A stretch of 64,000 bases of DNA, taken from Chondrus crispus (taxonomy: Eukaryota > Rhodophyta > Florideophyceae > Gigartinales > Gigartinaceae). Location of the stretch: assembly GCF_000350225.1 (NCBI RefSeq), contig NW_005179057.1, forward strand, positions 697,618 to 761,617, read 5' to 3'. The position numbers were made by a program, and so were the translations under genes. The notes under the pieces are model-generated. The model did not search any database and had not been told where the DNA came from. It saw only the letters and a list, made by a program, of their open reading frames with translations. Of this stretch, positions 12,006 through 25,706 are shown piece by piece (position 1 is the stretch's first letter; each line of letters begins with the position of its first letter).

Positions 12006-14013
12006 ATGTCGCGGCCTTCGTCGATTCCGGGCGATGGCACCAGCGACCCATTTACGATGCAGGATCCACGCCCTACCCCTTCCTCAAGGGAAAATTCACA
12101 CGTGCATCACATTCATGAGTTTGGAGAAGTTGACCGCATTGTTCATGTGGCACCAAGCGAGACGAGCATCACGGACGACCACGACCCAGTCGTACCGGCC
12201 TCTGCCGACCAGAGTCCTTCCGCGAAGATCAAGCGCGAAAAGCGTGTCTGGAATCGCTTGTTCCATGACCGCCATCTCATGCAGTACTTCTATCAGGGGA
12301 CATTGTATCGCACGGTCGGAAAGCGGAAAGTTGGCACTGAAGAACTTTTCTTTGACTTGGTCATAGTCGCTGCAGTAGCAGCCTTAGGCCATGAGTTACG
12401 CATTTCGGAGATTACCTGGCAGTCCACAGAGAAGTTCATTCTGCTCTTCTCGGCAGTCTACAACAGCTGGCGACAAAGCGTTCTCCTGTGGAACTTGTGG
12501 GGTATTCAGGAAGATCTGTTAGAAAAAGCAGGCATATACGTGACATTTTTTGCTTTGTCAGGTATTGCTTTGGGTGGTCACAATGCCTTTGATGATCTAG
12601 CCCGCCCTTTTGTGGCTGTTTCAGCCTTTGTCGCAAGTGCCATTCCAGCTCTGGCAGGAGTTGCGTGGTCTTTCTCGGAGAGCTTGATGAAGAACCCCGC
12701 CAATCGAGTTAACCAGCTCATTTTGTCAGACATTTTCACATTCGTATCCATCGTACCGTATCTGATTGCCGCTTGTGTTCGAGATGAAAACTTGACTCGG
12801 AATTTGTATTGGGTTGCCTTTGGTCTTCAACTTGCGGCTTTATTGATTCCGCATCAACTTTATCGGCATTTGCACAGAAGAATCGATGATTATACTCGTA
12901 TTGCCTTGAACATTGAACTGGTAGTAGAGAAGTATGAAGTTTTGACGATGATCGTCCTCGGGGAAACAATGATTGGGTTGCTGTTTGAAGGCGGGAGTAA
13001 GTTTTGAAAACTGATCTCTTTTAGAATTATGTTCCATATCGAATGCGCAGGATACGGAAAGTGAGCGCGACTAACCTATCTGGTCTGCTATTTCGTTCTT
13101 GAATTTTTTTTTTGTATCAGCTGCAATTTTACAAGAAGGGGTACGAGTGGGTTATATGTATCTCTCAGCGATGTTCTCTACGGCTATGTTGTATTCTCTT
13201 CAGACACTATACGTCCAAGTCGACGGCCCCATCCAGAAGGGCGGAACGCATGCGATCCGGCACAGCACATGGGCTGGATTTGGGTGGGGTTTGCTGCACA
13301 CGCCGTACCACTTGTTTCTGATCCTTTTCGCGACCGGTTTGAACCTCAATTTTCGAGACATTGCTGTACCGCCGACAGCAGAAGTGGCCCGCAATTTGGT
13401 GCGTGCAGGAGCTGAGTCTGCTTCAAAAATACCTGGGGCGCCTCACTTCACCACAAATGCCCAATGGCTTTTTTGCGTCGGATGGGGAGGCTCACTCATC
13501 TCTTCTGCTCTGATCGGGGCATTTCACAAAGCTGGTCCTCGAGCAGCAACAAAAGGGATACGCCTTGTCCTGAGGTGTGCCGTAGCAATTGGATTCATGG
13601 TCGGTTTGCCGTTGAGTGACTTCTCAGCAACTTGGTTCCAGGCTACTACTGCTATGGTGACTGTATCAATGGCCTTCACAGAGTTTGTTCTTGTGCAGAT
13701 GGACAGAATCGGCTACTTCAGGTCGGAGCGATTTTTGGCACGTGTCGAGAAAGACGAAAGTCAAAAGCTCGATGGGGTCGAGGCCGCTACAGACTCCCAG
13801 TCTTCACACTCAGGTGCGAATGAATGCGTTGAACAGGGGATACATGCTCCACAGCCGCAAGGAGATATTGAATCAGGAAAACAAGAGTCAGGCAAGTCAA
13901 AGGACCTTATCGCACTTGAAAAGCGCCTTTCTCAGAACCACAAAAAGCGCCTTGTCCCTGTATACCCTAAGGAACAGCAAAAGAGAACAAATCATGGAGA
14001 AGGGCTCGGATAA
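12006..14013 (+). CDS. LtrA-family (low temperature requirement A) membrane protein
   Basis: Exon 1 is 12006-12996 and exon 2 is 13121-14013. The 124-bp intron (GTAAGT donor, T-rich tract, TATCAG acceptor) splits an ACT codon in phase 1 and gives a 627-aa protein. After a hydrophilic N-terminus of about 95 residues come the LtrA-family hallmarks: VGTEELFFDLVIVAAVAALG (first helix with the E-L-F-F-D motif) and the central TMIVLGETMIGLLFEG block. Many hydrophobic helices continue to about residue 530, then a charged tail. The family (bacterial LtrA, also in fungi and algae) is a polytopic membrane protein of unclear biochemical role. The intron falls just after the conserved GE motif. The ATG at 12006 is the first in frame and gives a typical cytosolic N-terminus. 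Confidence 0.88.
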
Positions 14014-14644
14014 GGCTCGCAGGGCCGATAATTGTTGATCGGTATTTTTTCGTCTTGAATTTGACGCAAAAGCCTCCCCTGCAGGCATTTGTCTGCATTT
14101 TCAAACTTCATATCGGGTAGGCACTACGGTTCCCGGCAGTACTGACTTTGGAGCACGATTATGTTCTAAGGCTCTCGCAGCTCAATTACTTGAGTAGGCA
14201 ACCGTGAAATGCAATATCATACATCTAATTTTAGTGCACTGGCCTTCTCCAAAGTATTGCTTCACGATGTCTTTCGACCTATGCCTATGCCGAGCGCATC
14301 CGTCTATTTTCGCATGAAGTAAAGCACGCGAACTATTTCGCATCGCTACTTTACTGAATTCTTCTGTGCACACATTTGTACTCTGCGGACATAGATGCCT
14401 TCCGGCCGAGTGAGGCGGTGCTGGCACAGTTGCCAACGTTGGAATGATATTTTTACTTCTTTTTCTTGGACGTGGTATCCCTTTATTCGGGAGATGCTCA
14501 ATGCCGAAAGGGCACAAGAAGATGAACAAGAGATATCGATGGGGGCTTGATGCGCATAACTTGGAGGATAAGCTCATGTTTCGAGGGATGGGTGTTTGAC
14601 GAATGTGGACGGCGTCCTCAAATTCTAACCCAACATAATATGCC
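14014..14644. other. 3' flank of the LtrA-family gene
   Basis: No gene is seen between the end of the LtrA-family gene and the Copia insertion. The last 15 bp form half of an AT-rich palindrome (TAATATGCCATATT) whose other half now lies beyond the right LTR at 20590. Confidence 0.55.
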
Positions 14645-14649
14645 ATATT

Positions 14650-15139
14650 TGTCGAACGGGACACGCTCGCGTGGTGTGCTGTAAGATGATACAGCATTAC
14701 AGAAGTCCCAGACCTATTCAGTGATCTCTTATTGCTCATCGGATTAGATCAAGAAGGAATTGGGAGAAAGGGTCGGAATGGTCGCGGCTATAGAAGGGAA
14801 GGGTCACCAAAGACCAAAGGTCGTGGGTTTTTAGTTAGTGCGTTAGTGCAAGCGGACGCGAAGTTTCGTTATCAGCAAGGAGGCAAGAAAGTGCGTACGC
14901 TGCGAACTAGGCTAAGAGCTTCTCCTTGAAGCTCTCTCCATTCCCCTCTCGGTAAGACGATCAAGAATAAACAACTGAAGCTTTATTGCTACATTGGCGG
15001 AGCCCTCCTGTGCGGACTCCGTAACTACGTCTTCGCCCGATTCGCGTTCCGCTCTAGGAACGACTCAGGCTCCTGTGCGCCTGTGTTAGAATCAGACCTG
15101 ACTAAGAAAGGACAACCTTGTCATAGAGGTTTTCCGACA
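14650..15139 (+). repeat. 5' LTR of the Copia element
   Basis: 490-bp direct repeat with TG...CA ends. It contains an AATAAA-type signal near 14967. It matches the 3' LTR except for about two substitutions. Confidence 0.95.
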
Positions 15140-15192
15140 TTCCGGAATTAAGGAAGGCTTCTTTGTCATCCTTAGAACAAGACTAAGAAACA

Positions 15193-16875
15193 ATGCCCTC
15201 GAACCCACCTCCCCCGATACCATCGCTGTCTGACGATCCCCCTCCGACAAATTCCCATGTCGGCCCATTTGGAAACATTCGTCTAAGCAACGCTCATCAA
15301 GAAGGAATTTACAACTTGTTCACAGGTTATTCCACGCTGCTCCCCATCCCCACAGGGGAAGATCTTCTGTCTCAGATACGTGAAGACCTCGAACCTCGTG
15401 AGCTAGTCGATCCCATGATTACCGTCAACTACGAAATCTACAAGAAAATACGATCCTTCTTAAACGAACACGGGGTAGACACGCCTTCAACTGGAGCCTC
15501 AGGAGGTCTCATTGTCAACCGGCTACTCCACACTATTTGGAATCGCCCGGAAGATGCAGGAGAACGTGAGAGAGCCGTTGCTCAATTCAAAGCAATTAAG
15601 CGAGGGACCTTTGCACCCAATTCCCCCATTCAAAGCCCAGTTTCTGCACCGTTTGCAAACCCCGTCCCGATTTCACCACATACCCCGCAGTTCACCGCGA
15701 CAAACTCTAACAATGGTGCAAAAGGAATGAGCATTGCGTATTCTTCAGAAAGACAGAAGTTTTGGGGAAAAAGCGACGAAGACTGGCTGACTAAACTCTC
15801 TCGATATCAATTCATGTGCAATCAAAACAAAGTAACTGGCGCTGACAAGATTAATTTCTTGCATTATCTGCTGGATGGCGCCGCACTTCAGTTCTTCATC
15901 AACGAGATACAGGGCAGAATATCCAATTGGGGAGAAGTCTTACGTCGTTTCCAAGACCGCTACGCATCCGCAGCTAAACAAGATTACATTTCTCATCGCT
16001 TGGACCAGATCCATACGTCACAATTTGAAGTGGTCGGGGAAACTTCCGAAGCTCAGGCGCTGCGCAAAACCATCGATGAAATTGACAGACTCACCCCGAT
16101 GTCCCATCCTGAAGATCGCTCCGACAGAGCAAAAATGCTCCACCTGCAGCAGGCCGTGCTGGGTAAAGAATGGGCTCGTAGTGTATTGTCCAACGTTACT
16201 GCGAATGAACTGCACTATCACACGCTCATCGAGAAACTAGAATACTCTCTGCAACAAACCACGAAACATGAGGCAGCAAAGGCCAACAACATCGAGGGAA
16301 GTAGTAATTTCAGGACTGCACGGTGGAAGTCGACGAACTTTGCAGGACAGGGTCGGTATGGCACCGAGCCGAGCAGTCGTAACTCAATCGTCCCAAAGCA
16401 TCATGGTAACAACCGCGGCTCTTTTGGCCACGGACCACGTCAGTTCCCGTATCCGAAGGAACGCTGGCCTCGCAAACAATCACCAGATCGCGATTCGCTC
16501 ACGTGTCACAACTGTGGCAAGGTCGGGTGTCGCTGGTTCCGATGCAAAGAGCCACTAGACATGCAGCGCGTGGTGAGAAACAGGATGAAATCCGCAAGCC
16601 GCAACTCGACTTCTCCAAAGGTAAACATAGCAGACGTTGTCGATGATCTTGCTCAAGACATGATGGAGACCTTTATCCTCACGCAAGAGGACGAGGAGGA
16701 AGGGATCGAGCAAGAGACCGCGAACGAGCAGCTGATGACACAGTTGACAAAAGGCGCCGCGCGCGAAGCTGCCATTAATCACAATGCTCACTTCGAAATG
16801 CCAGATAACCTAATGGATGATACGGATCCCGATGACGATCCGGATGCCACTGAGGATTTTTGCAACGGGGCTTGA
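15193..16875 (+). mobile_element. gag region of the Copia element
   Basis: About 560 codons. A proline-rich N-terminus leads into a helical capsid-like region (a UBN2/gag-like core around GKSDEDWLTKLSRYQF and the following helices). A basic segment with a cysteine cluster of zinc-knuckle type and an acidic tail follow. The product would package the element's RNA. It belongs to the element at 14645-20594 and is not a host gene. Confidence 0.85.
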
Positions 16876-19800
16876 TTTGCCAGCAAGTCCCGATACTCAG
16901 GCACAAAGACCCTCCGGACAAGACGCCCGAAAGAATTGGCAAGGGAAGGACGCGCCCGAGCTACCCCCGATTTTTCGGGAACGTGCGTACCACAACCCCA
17001 ATCTCAAGTCCGCACTACTCCGGTCGGATCGTCAAGGAGGTGCTAAAAGTGAATGTCACCCGACCTGACGGCTTTCGCCAGTATAACAGTCGCTTCTTTA
17101 AAGGTGCGTGCGCTGACACCGGCGCCCAGAAGTCAGTCTGCGGTCTCGACCAAGCGAAGGCATACTGTCGTGCTCGCAAGCAGCCCTTCAAGCTGATCCA
17201 GTCACCATACTCCTACAAGTTTGGAGATGGCATTCGCGCAAGTCTCGGTATGATAAAAGTAAGAATGCGAATCAAGAGAGGTTGTTATCTACCGTTTTGG
17301 GTGGATGTCGTGGATGCTGATGTTCCCCTACTATTCGGTCTGGATCTACTAGACCGACACAAGCTCGTCGCGGACAACACTGACAACGTCCTCGTCAGCA
17401 AAATTGGTGGCTGGCAAGTACCGATAGTTAGAGCACACGGTCACATGTTCGTTCGATGGGACTTACACGAGGTTATGTACACCCGCACCGAACTCGAGCG
17501 ACTACACCTACACTTCTTTCATCCTTCCGTACAGAAGCTGCTCAACCTCCTGAAACGAGGCACTCCAGATCGCGTCAAGAACGATACACCCACTATCATC
17601 CAAGATATCGTAGACGAGTGTGCAGGATGCAAGCGTTTCGGTATTCGTCCGTATCGTTTTAGAGTATCATTGCCGAGTGATGAGGTGATTTTTAATCACG
17701 AAGTCGCCGTAGATCTCTTCTGGGTTGGCGGTAATCCTATCCTCCACGTCGTCGATACCCATACTGGTTATCAAAATGTCGCCCTTCCGAAGAGTCTGTC
17801 CGCTAGGCATGTATGGGATGCGTTCTTAGAGGCGTGGGTTACAGTGTACGTCGGTATCCCCAATCGTATCCGTGCTGACCAGGGCTCTGTCTTCACTTCC
17901 AAGTTTTGGGACGACATCACTACGCTACATGGTATCGATCTTCAATTATCAGGAACACAGAGCCACAACTCGATCGGAATCGGTGAAAGATATCACGCCC
18001 CTCTACGGCGGATATTTCGAGTCATTCGTTCGCAGTATCCGAAGCTCGATCCCGAGATTGCTATTCGCCTTGCTGTAAAGGCCGCCAACGATACACTAGG
18101 ACCGAACGGTTATGTCCCCTCACGGTTAGTCTATGGAGTTGATCCTGCATTTCCGGTAGTGAACGCGCAGTTGCCAGCTCAGCGAGAACGCATGGCAGCT
18201 TTAGAGACGGCAAAACTCGAAATGGCGACAATCACAGCGCAACTACGCATCCAGCAAGCACTTAAATCAAAGCTTCCACCAGCCAGTAGATACGACATCA
18301 GACCGGGGGATGAGGTCCTGGTCTAGCGAGAGAAAGAGAAAGAATGGTTGGGGCCATATCGAGTTGTGAAGATCATGGAAAAGGAGGTATATGTCGACTG
18401 GGACGGAAAGGAGCAGCACTACAACCTGTCGCAAGTCATACCCATGCCCAAAGAACAGGGCGACAGAGAACTGAAACGCCTATTCGATGGGATGGAGCAA
18501 TTTACATCCAACCCGCCCCCCGGAGTATTAGTCACTGAAGTCCTGCACCCCGCCGATTCGAGGAGCCGCTCAGGGATGTTCGATGATGCCAAAGCAAAGG
18601 AGCTCGCCGGTCTTGCCGAACGAGGAGTTTATGAAGTCGTGTGCCGCGAAGATGTCCCGTCTGACGCCAACGTCCTCGGCGGCCGTTTCGTCCTTGCGAT
18701 CAAGAACGTCCGCACTGAGGGTGAATTATACAAAGCTCGCTTTGTCGTCCAGGGTCACACGGATATCGAGAAAAACATGCTGGTGCACAATAGCACCAAC
18801 CTGCGACAAGGTTCCATTCGAGTCCTCATCGCCATCGCAGCGGTTTTTGGGTTCCGCATATGGTCACAGGACGTATCACAGGCATACCTCCAGAGTGCCG
18901 ATAAATTAATGCGTGAGGTGTACGTCAAGCCTACAAAGGAATTTAATCTGTCGTCGGACCAGTTATTAAGACTACTAAAACCGCTGTATGGCTTAGCGGA
19001 CTCTGGCGACTACTGGCATGAGACATTCTCGAAGCACTTACAGCAAGACCTCAACATGCGACCAACTACTGGCGATCTGTCCCTGTTCTTCAAAGTCGTA
19101 GAAGGTAAACTTAAAGGTATGACAGGCGCGTACGTCGACGACACCATCGGTACGGGAGATGATGAATTCGAAAAGGAATCAAAGAAAACTGGAGATCGAT
19201 TTCAATCAAAGCCGCGGGAGAACGACAATTTCCAATTCGCAGGCATCCAGATAGAGAAAACTGAAGATGGCTACCTCATGCATCAGGAGCGATTTGCCAA
19301 GAAGATCTCCTCGCTTTCAAAACAATGCACATTTGCTGAATTCCGTTCAAAAAGACACGAGCTCGCTTGGCTGACACATACACGCCCCGATATATCCGCC
19401 GCAGTCAACTTAGCTGCCCAAGTCACGGAGTCGAAATTCAACGCAAAACACGTCAAGAATTTGAATGACACCGTCAAACGGATCCACGCTAGGCCTCGGA
19501 GAGGCATCATGCAGCAGATATTGGACAAGAATACCCTGTCACTACGCGTGTTTACCGACTCGTCGTTCGCCAACACCCCCGAGCTTCGATCACAACTGGG
19601 TTTTATAGTACTTTTGTGTGACGGCAGCGGCAAGTGCAACATACTCCATTTCAGTTCGTATAAGAGCAAACGCGTCACGAGGTCTGTGATGGGCGCAGAG
19701 GTGCTCGCCTTCGCCGACGGCTTTGACTATGCATACCTCCTCCGTCACGATTTGAATCGCATCTCAGGACAAAATCTATCTCTCGCCATGTTGACGGATT

Positions 19801-20069
19801 CTGACAGTCTTTTCAAAACAATTGTGAAGTCTACCACGACGACGGAAAAGCGTCTCATGATAGACATTGAGGCAGCACGCGACGCGTACAGCCGGCAAGA
19901 GATCAGCAACGTCGGATGGATCAAGTCCGAAGACAATCCTGCAGACGGACTGACAAAAGCCGCCCTGTGCCCCGCACTTGAGAGATTGCTTGATACTGGG
20001 CGCCTGGATACCCCTGTTCAGCAGTGGGTGGTTCGGACACCGCTTCGCAGTAAGCAAAAAGGCAAGTGA
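16860..20069 (+). mobile_element. pol region of the Copia element (PR-INT-RT-RH)
   Basis: The domains come in Copia order. A retroviral-type aspartic protease (ADTGA motif) is first. Next is a GAG-pre-integrase zinc-binding segment and an integrase core with an AVDLFW, a RADQGS and a GIGERYH motif as the D, D and E blocks. Then comes a reverse transcriptase with a YVDD box, and last a Copia-type RNase H with FTDSSFA and KRVTRSVMGAE. Protease before integrase before RT distinguishes Copia from Gypsy. As a fossil this region is nearly whole, with about one break. Confidence 0.92.
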
Positions 20070-20099
20070 CCACGACTTTGTTCTCAGAAAATCCCCGAG

Positions 20100-20589
20100 T
20101 GTCGAACGGGACACGCTCGCGTGGTGTGCTGTAAGATGATACAGCATTACAGAAGTCCCAGACCTATTCAGTGATCTCTTATTGCTCATCGGATTAGATC
20201 AAGAAGGAATTGGGAGAAAGGGTCGGAATGGTCGCGGCTATAGAAGGGAAGGGTCACCAAAGACCAAAGGTCGTGGGTTTTTAGTTAGTGCGTTAGTGCA
20301 AGCGGACGCGAAGTTTCGTTATCAGCAAGGAGGCAAGAAAGTGCGTACGCTGCGAACTAGGCTAAGAGCTTCTCCTTGAAGCTCTCTCCATTCCCCTCTC
20401 GGTAAGACGATCAAGAATAAACAACTGAAGCTTTATTGCTACATTGGCGGAGCCCTCCTGTGCGGACTCCGTAACCACGTCTTCACCCGATTCGCGTTCC
20501 GCTCTAGGAACGACTCAGGCTCCTGTGCGCCTGTGTTAGAATCAGACCTGACTAAGAAAGGACAACCTTGTCATAGAGGTTTTCCGACA
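20100..20589 (+). repeat. 3' LTR of the Copia element
   Basis: 490-bp direct copy of the 5' LTR, followed at once by the ATATT target duplication. Near-identity to the 5' copy marks a recent insertion. Confidence 0.95.
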
Positions 20590-20594
20590 ATATT

Positions 20595-21590
20595 ATGGCA
20601 TTAACCTAAAAATAATATAGAAGTTAACGCATAAGAAATTTCTATCCCAGTTTCATAACAGTACCCCTGATTTTCTGCCGAAGCATCTCCGAATTTTGTA
20701 ATTAAAAACTGCTGACGCAGAAAGACTTCATGGTGGCTCTCCCCGTAATTTCTTTATTGTCCTAACAAATTAGTTATCCACCTGTTGAAAAAAAGGTAAC
20801 TCAGTAGGTTAGCTGTCACAGCCCACTGCGGATGCATGAAATGGTATCACAGAACGCGATTTCCTTCTATGTCGACGCATTAGAGAGAATTCAATTCATT
20901 ATAGTATTCATGCTGTCCACAGAATCAGAAAGATATAAATATCTTTCTGATTCTGTGGACTTATATCTAAAGTCAGCCACTGTTGAGAATCAAGTAATGG
21001 TGATGGGAAGTCGTTTAAGAACCAAGCATTTGTTTTTTTGCATTTTTACATGCAGACTTCATCAGGTTCTACACCACACTACACTGCAACAGTACATTTA
21101 AACTACTCACGCCACAAATTTGTTGGGATATAAAATGTGAACCAACATGAGTTTGTACAAGAAGCAAGAGATTAGCATTTATATTACGGGGGTAGCTTTC
21201 AGTACTTAAAGCACTATAATTTCTAGTTGCCTCACAAAGTTCGTTTAACCTGCGAACATCATTCAAGTTGGTTGTTCCCTTCTTGCTGCAACAAGAAATA
21301 AAAAGGTACATGAGGAAATTGAATTGAACAGGGCTGACTTGAGCCAGTATTTGGCCACGCTCTCCTTTTTGACATGCAGGAAACTATTTTGATACATGGA
21401 GAAACTTTCTTTCTCTAAAAGAGTATATTAGATGGACTTTTAGTAGCAAGATTATAAAAAAGATGCGTTGTGTTTCATGTGCATGCGGGTTGCGTCATTC
21501 GCAATACTTGACGTGCAGTACTTACAGGAGAAAAACGTCTAGTGAGATGGCTGAATCTTGACACGACATGTCCTACAACCAAGTACAATG
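20595..21590. other. gene-free spacer between two transposons
   Basis: AT-rich DNA with no supportable gene. It contains the perfect hairpin at 20915-20960. Short frames on both strands lack domain signals. Confidence 0.55.
20915..20960. repeat. perfect 22-bp hairpin, 2-nt loop
   Basis: Arms at 20915-20936 and 20939-20960 are exact inverse complements (starting GTCCACAGAATC) around an AA loop. It is not followed by a T-run and is not in a gene. Confidence 0.85.
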
Positions 21591-23159
21591 TACAGTGCGC
21601 GAAACTGCAATAAATACACACATCGACCACCACGTAAACAACACCTCCGATTGCCCTTTTAAAGCATCGCCCCACGTACAGTACCAGGACATCAAGGAAT
21701 AAACATTTGTAGAGCCCGCCAGTTGTACGTCGACACGGTTTTGGAGTTAGCTCCGCAAAGTCGCGCGAAACTGGCATACATACGCGAAATACCATAAAGC
21801 ACAGTACCTTTAGGGCGCCAAAACAGGACCGTAAAGCGCTATATCAGCCTCAAAACATCCCAACGTAAACTGCAACTGCTCCATTACAATATCAATACAA
21901 CTCAACTATCCAGAACAAAGAATAAATGCCTCGAGGCCCCGCAATAACCGATCTTGAGCGTGGCCAGATCTTGGCTCTCCACAAGGAATGCATTTCATTC
22001 AGGAGCATTGCAGAAGCTGTCAATCGCTCCGTAGGAGCCGTACAGAGTGTGGTTAGGCTGGGGTTTCAACACAAACATCCTAAACACTGGAAAGGAAATC
22101 AGAAGATCTCAGAGACGCAGAAGAGGGCTATAATTAGGATGGCTTTAAAAGGAGAGGAAAGCGCAAGAGGTATTCAGGCTGAGCTCAAACTGCCGATTGG
22201 GCACAGAAGCGTCCAACAAATACTGAGCGCTGTGCCCTATCTCAAGTATAGAAAAATGATCACGGCAGCACAGATGACCCCTCAGCATAAAGAGAATAGG
22301 GTCCAGTGGTGCCGTAGATTCATAAGCAAGGGTGAAGCGTTTTGGAATAATGTGGTCTTTAGCGATGAGAAAAAGTTCAATGGTGATGGTCCTGATGGTT
22401 TTGCCTCGTACTAGCATGATCTCCGCACCAAAGAGCGAATTTTTTCTAAGCGACAGAATGGGGGATTTTCGGTTATGGTGTGGGGTGCCATTAGTTTATA
22501 TGGTGTTTCTCCTATTGTTTTTATGGATGGAAGACAGGATTCTACTAAGTATGTTGATGTTTTGCGCCACGGTTTACTGCCATTTAGCTCAGAGGTATTT
22601 GGGGAAGGGCAGGGTTGGGTGTTCCAGAAGGACAATGCCCCGATTCATACTTCAAATTTGCAAGAACTTGGCTCTCTGGCCATTCTATAAGGACTCTACC
22701 GTGGCCTCCTAAGTCCCCAGACATGAATATTATCGAGAATGTCTGGGGAGTCATGGCTAGAATGGTGTACGCAAGAGGCAGACATTATCAGAATGTTAGA
22801 GAGTTGAAGGATGCCATTGAAGAGGCTTGGTCTACAGTGGGGTCGGACCTTCTTTTAAAGCTGTACAAGAGCCTACCCCGTCGTATGCATGCTGTCATGG
22901 ATGCGCGGGGTGGTGCAACAAAGTATTAAATGCTCCTTTATGTTTTGTGTCATATCATATTTCGCGTATTTATAACAATTGCGCTCGGGGTTTTAAAGAT
23001 ATCTCGACAGTGGTGCGCTGTATCTATATTCTTGATTGATATGCGTTATTATTGGCGCGTGTCAGACCCGCATTCGTAGCTGTTTGTGGACGGACTGGTC
23101 ACGAAGTGTCAGATTGATCCTTGTCGATGGGTGTATTTATTACAGTTTCGCGCACTGTA
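21591..23159 (+). mobile_element. Tc1/mariner-family DNA transposon
   Basis: The body is 21593-23157 (1565 bp), bounded by TA dinucleotides at 21591-21592 and 23158-23159 as expected for TA target duplication. Terminal inverted repeats of 35 bp lie at 21593-21627 and 23123-23157; they start CAGTGCGCGAAACTG and have two mismatches. A CAGTG start is typical of Tc1 elements. The interior encodes one decayed transposase. The flanking AATG...CATT makes the empty site a palindrome around the TA. Confidence 0.93.
21926..22929 (+). pseudogene. Tc1-type DDE transposase, inactive
   Basis: The N-terminal part reads as a helix-turn-helix DNA-binding domain (about residues 1-110, with ITDLERGQILALHKE). 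The catalytic core follows: the first D in VVFSDEKKFN, the second in FQKDNAPIH, and the E in SPDMNIIENVWG, giving a DD34E-type signature. The frame is broken twice. A TAG at 22412-22414 stands where relatives usually have Trp (ASYWHDLR). A one-base loss at about 22654-22656, in the codon after HTS, shifts the frame so that KFARTW and the rest are read in another frame. Otherwise the reading is intact to the stop at 22927-22929, so the decay is recent. Confidence 0.9.
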
Positions 23160-25471
<2,312 letters not shown>

Positions 25472-25706
25472 ATACGGCAATATGAAAGCTCTGCACCGCA
25501 GCTATCATTAGCAAGATGCTTGTCATGTTGCTTCAGGGTCACTCCGACAGAAGCCGGCGAGCGTCGTCACCAACTACCCTTTTTCATTCGCTTTGAAAGG
25601 GGCCCACATCTTCGGAAGTCGCCCGGGCGCTTAGTCCCGCATGTTGTTTACTGCGGCGGCGAGGAACTGAAATCTGAATGATGTGTGACACCATGGAGCG
25701 CATGTC

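Larger units (their letters stand above)
14645..20594 (+). mobile_element. Ty1/Copia LTR retrotransposon
   Basis: The element spans 14650-20589, with 490-bp LTRs at both ends that start TGTCG and end CGACA. It is flanked by a 5-bp target duplication, ATATT, at 14645-14649 and 20590-20594. The internal part has a gag region (about 15.2-16.9 kb) followed by pol domains in Copia order: protease, integrase, reverse transcriptase, RNase H. Gag and pol lie in different, slightly overlapping frames, an arrangement that some LTR families express by frameshifting. The LTRs differ at about two sites in my reading, so the insertion is young. It looks nearly whole, with about one break in pol. Confidence 0.95.

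Noticed and set aside
14732-14929. 66-codon frame, seen again at 20182-20379
   Set aside because: It lies inside the Copia LTRs and is simply duplicated with them; it shows no protein-like features.
19776-20189. 137-codon minus-strand frame across pol and the 3' LTR
   Set aside because: Antisense shadow of the Copia pol region.
3046-22414. Several broken frames are interrupted by TAG, suggesting TAG might be a sense codon
   Set aside because: Well-supported genes (RPC9 and the 514-aa gene) end at TAG, and other broken frames have TGA or TAA.
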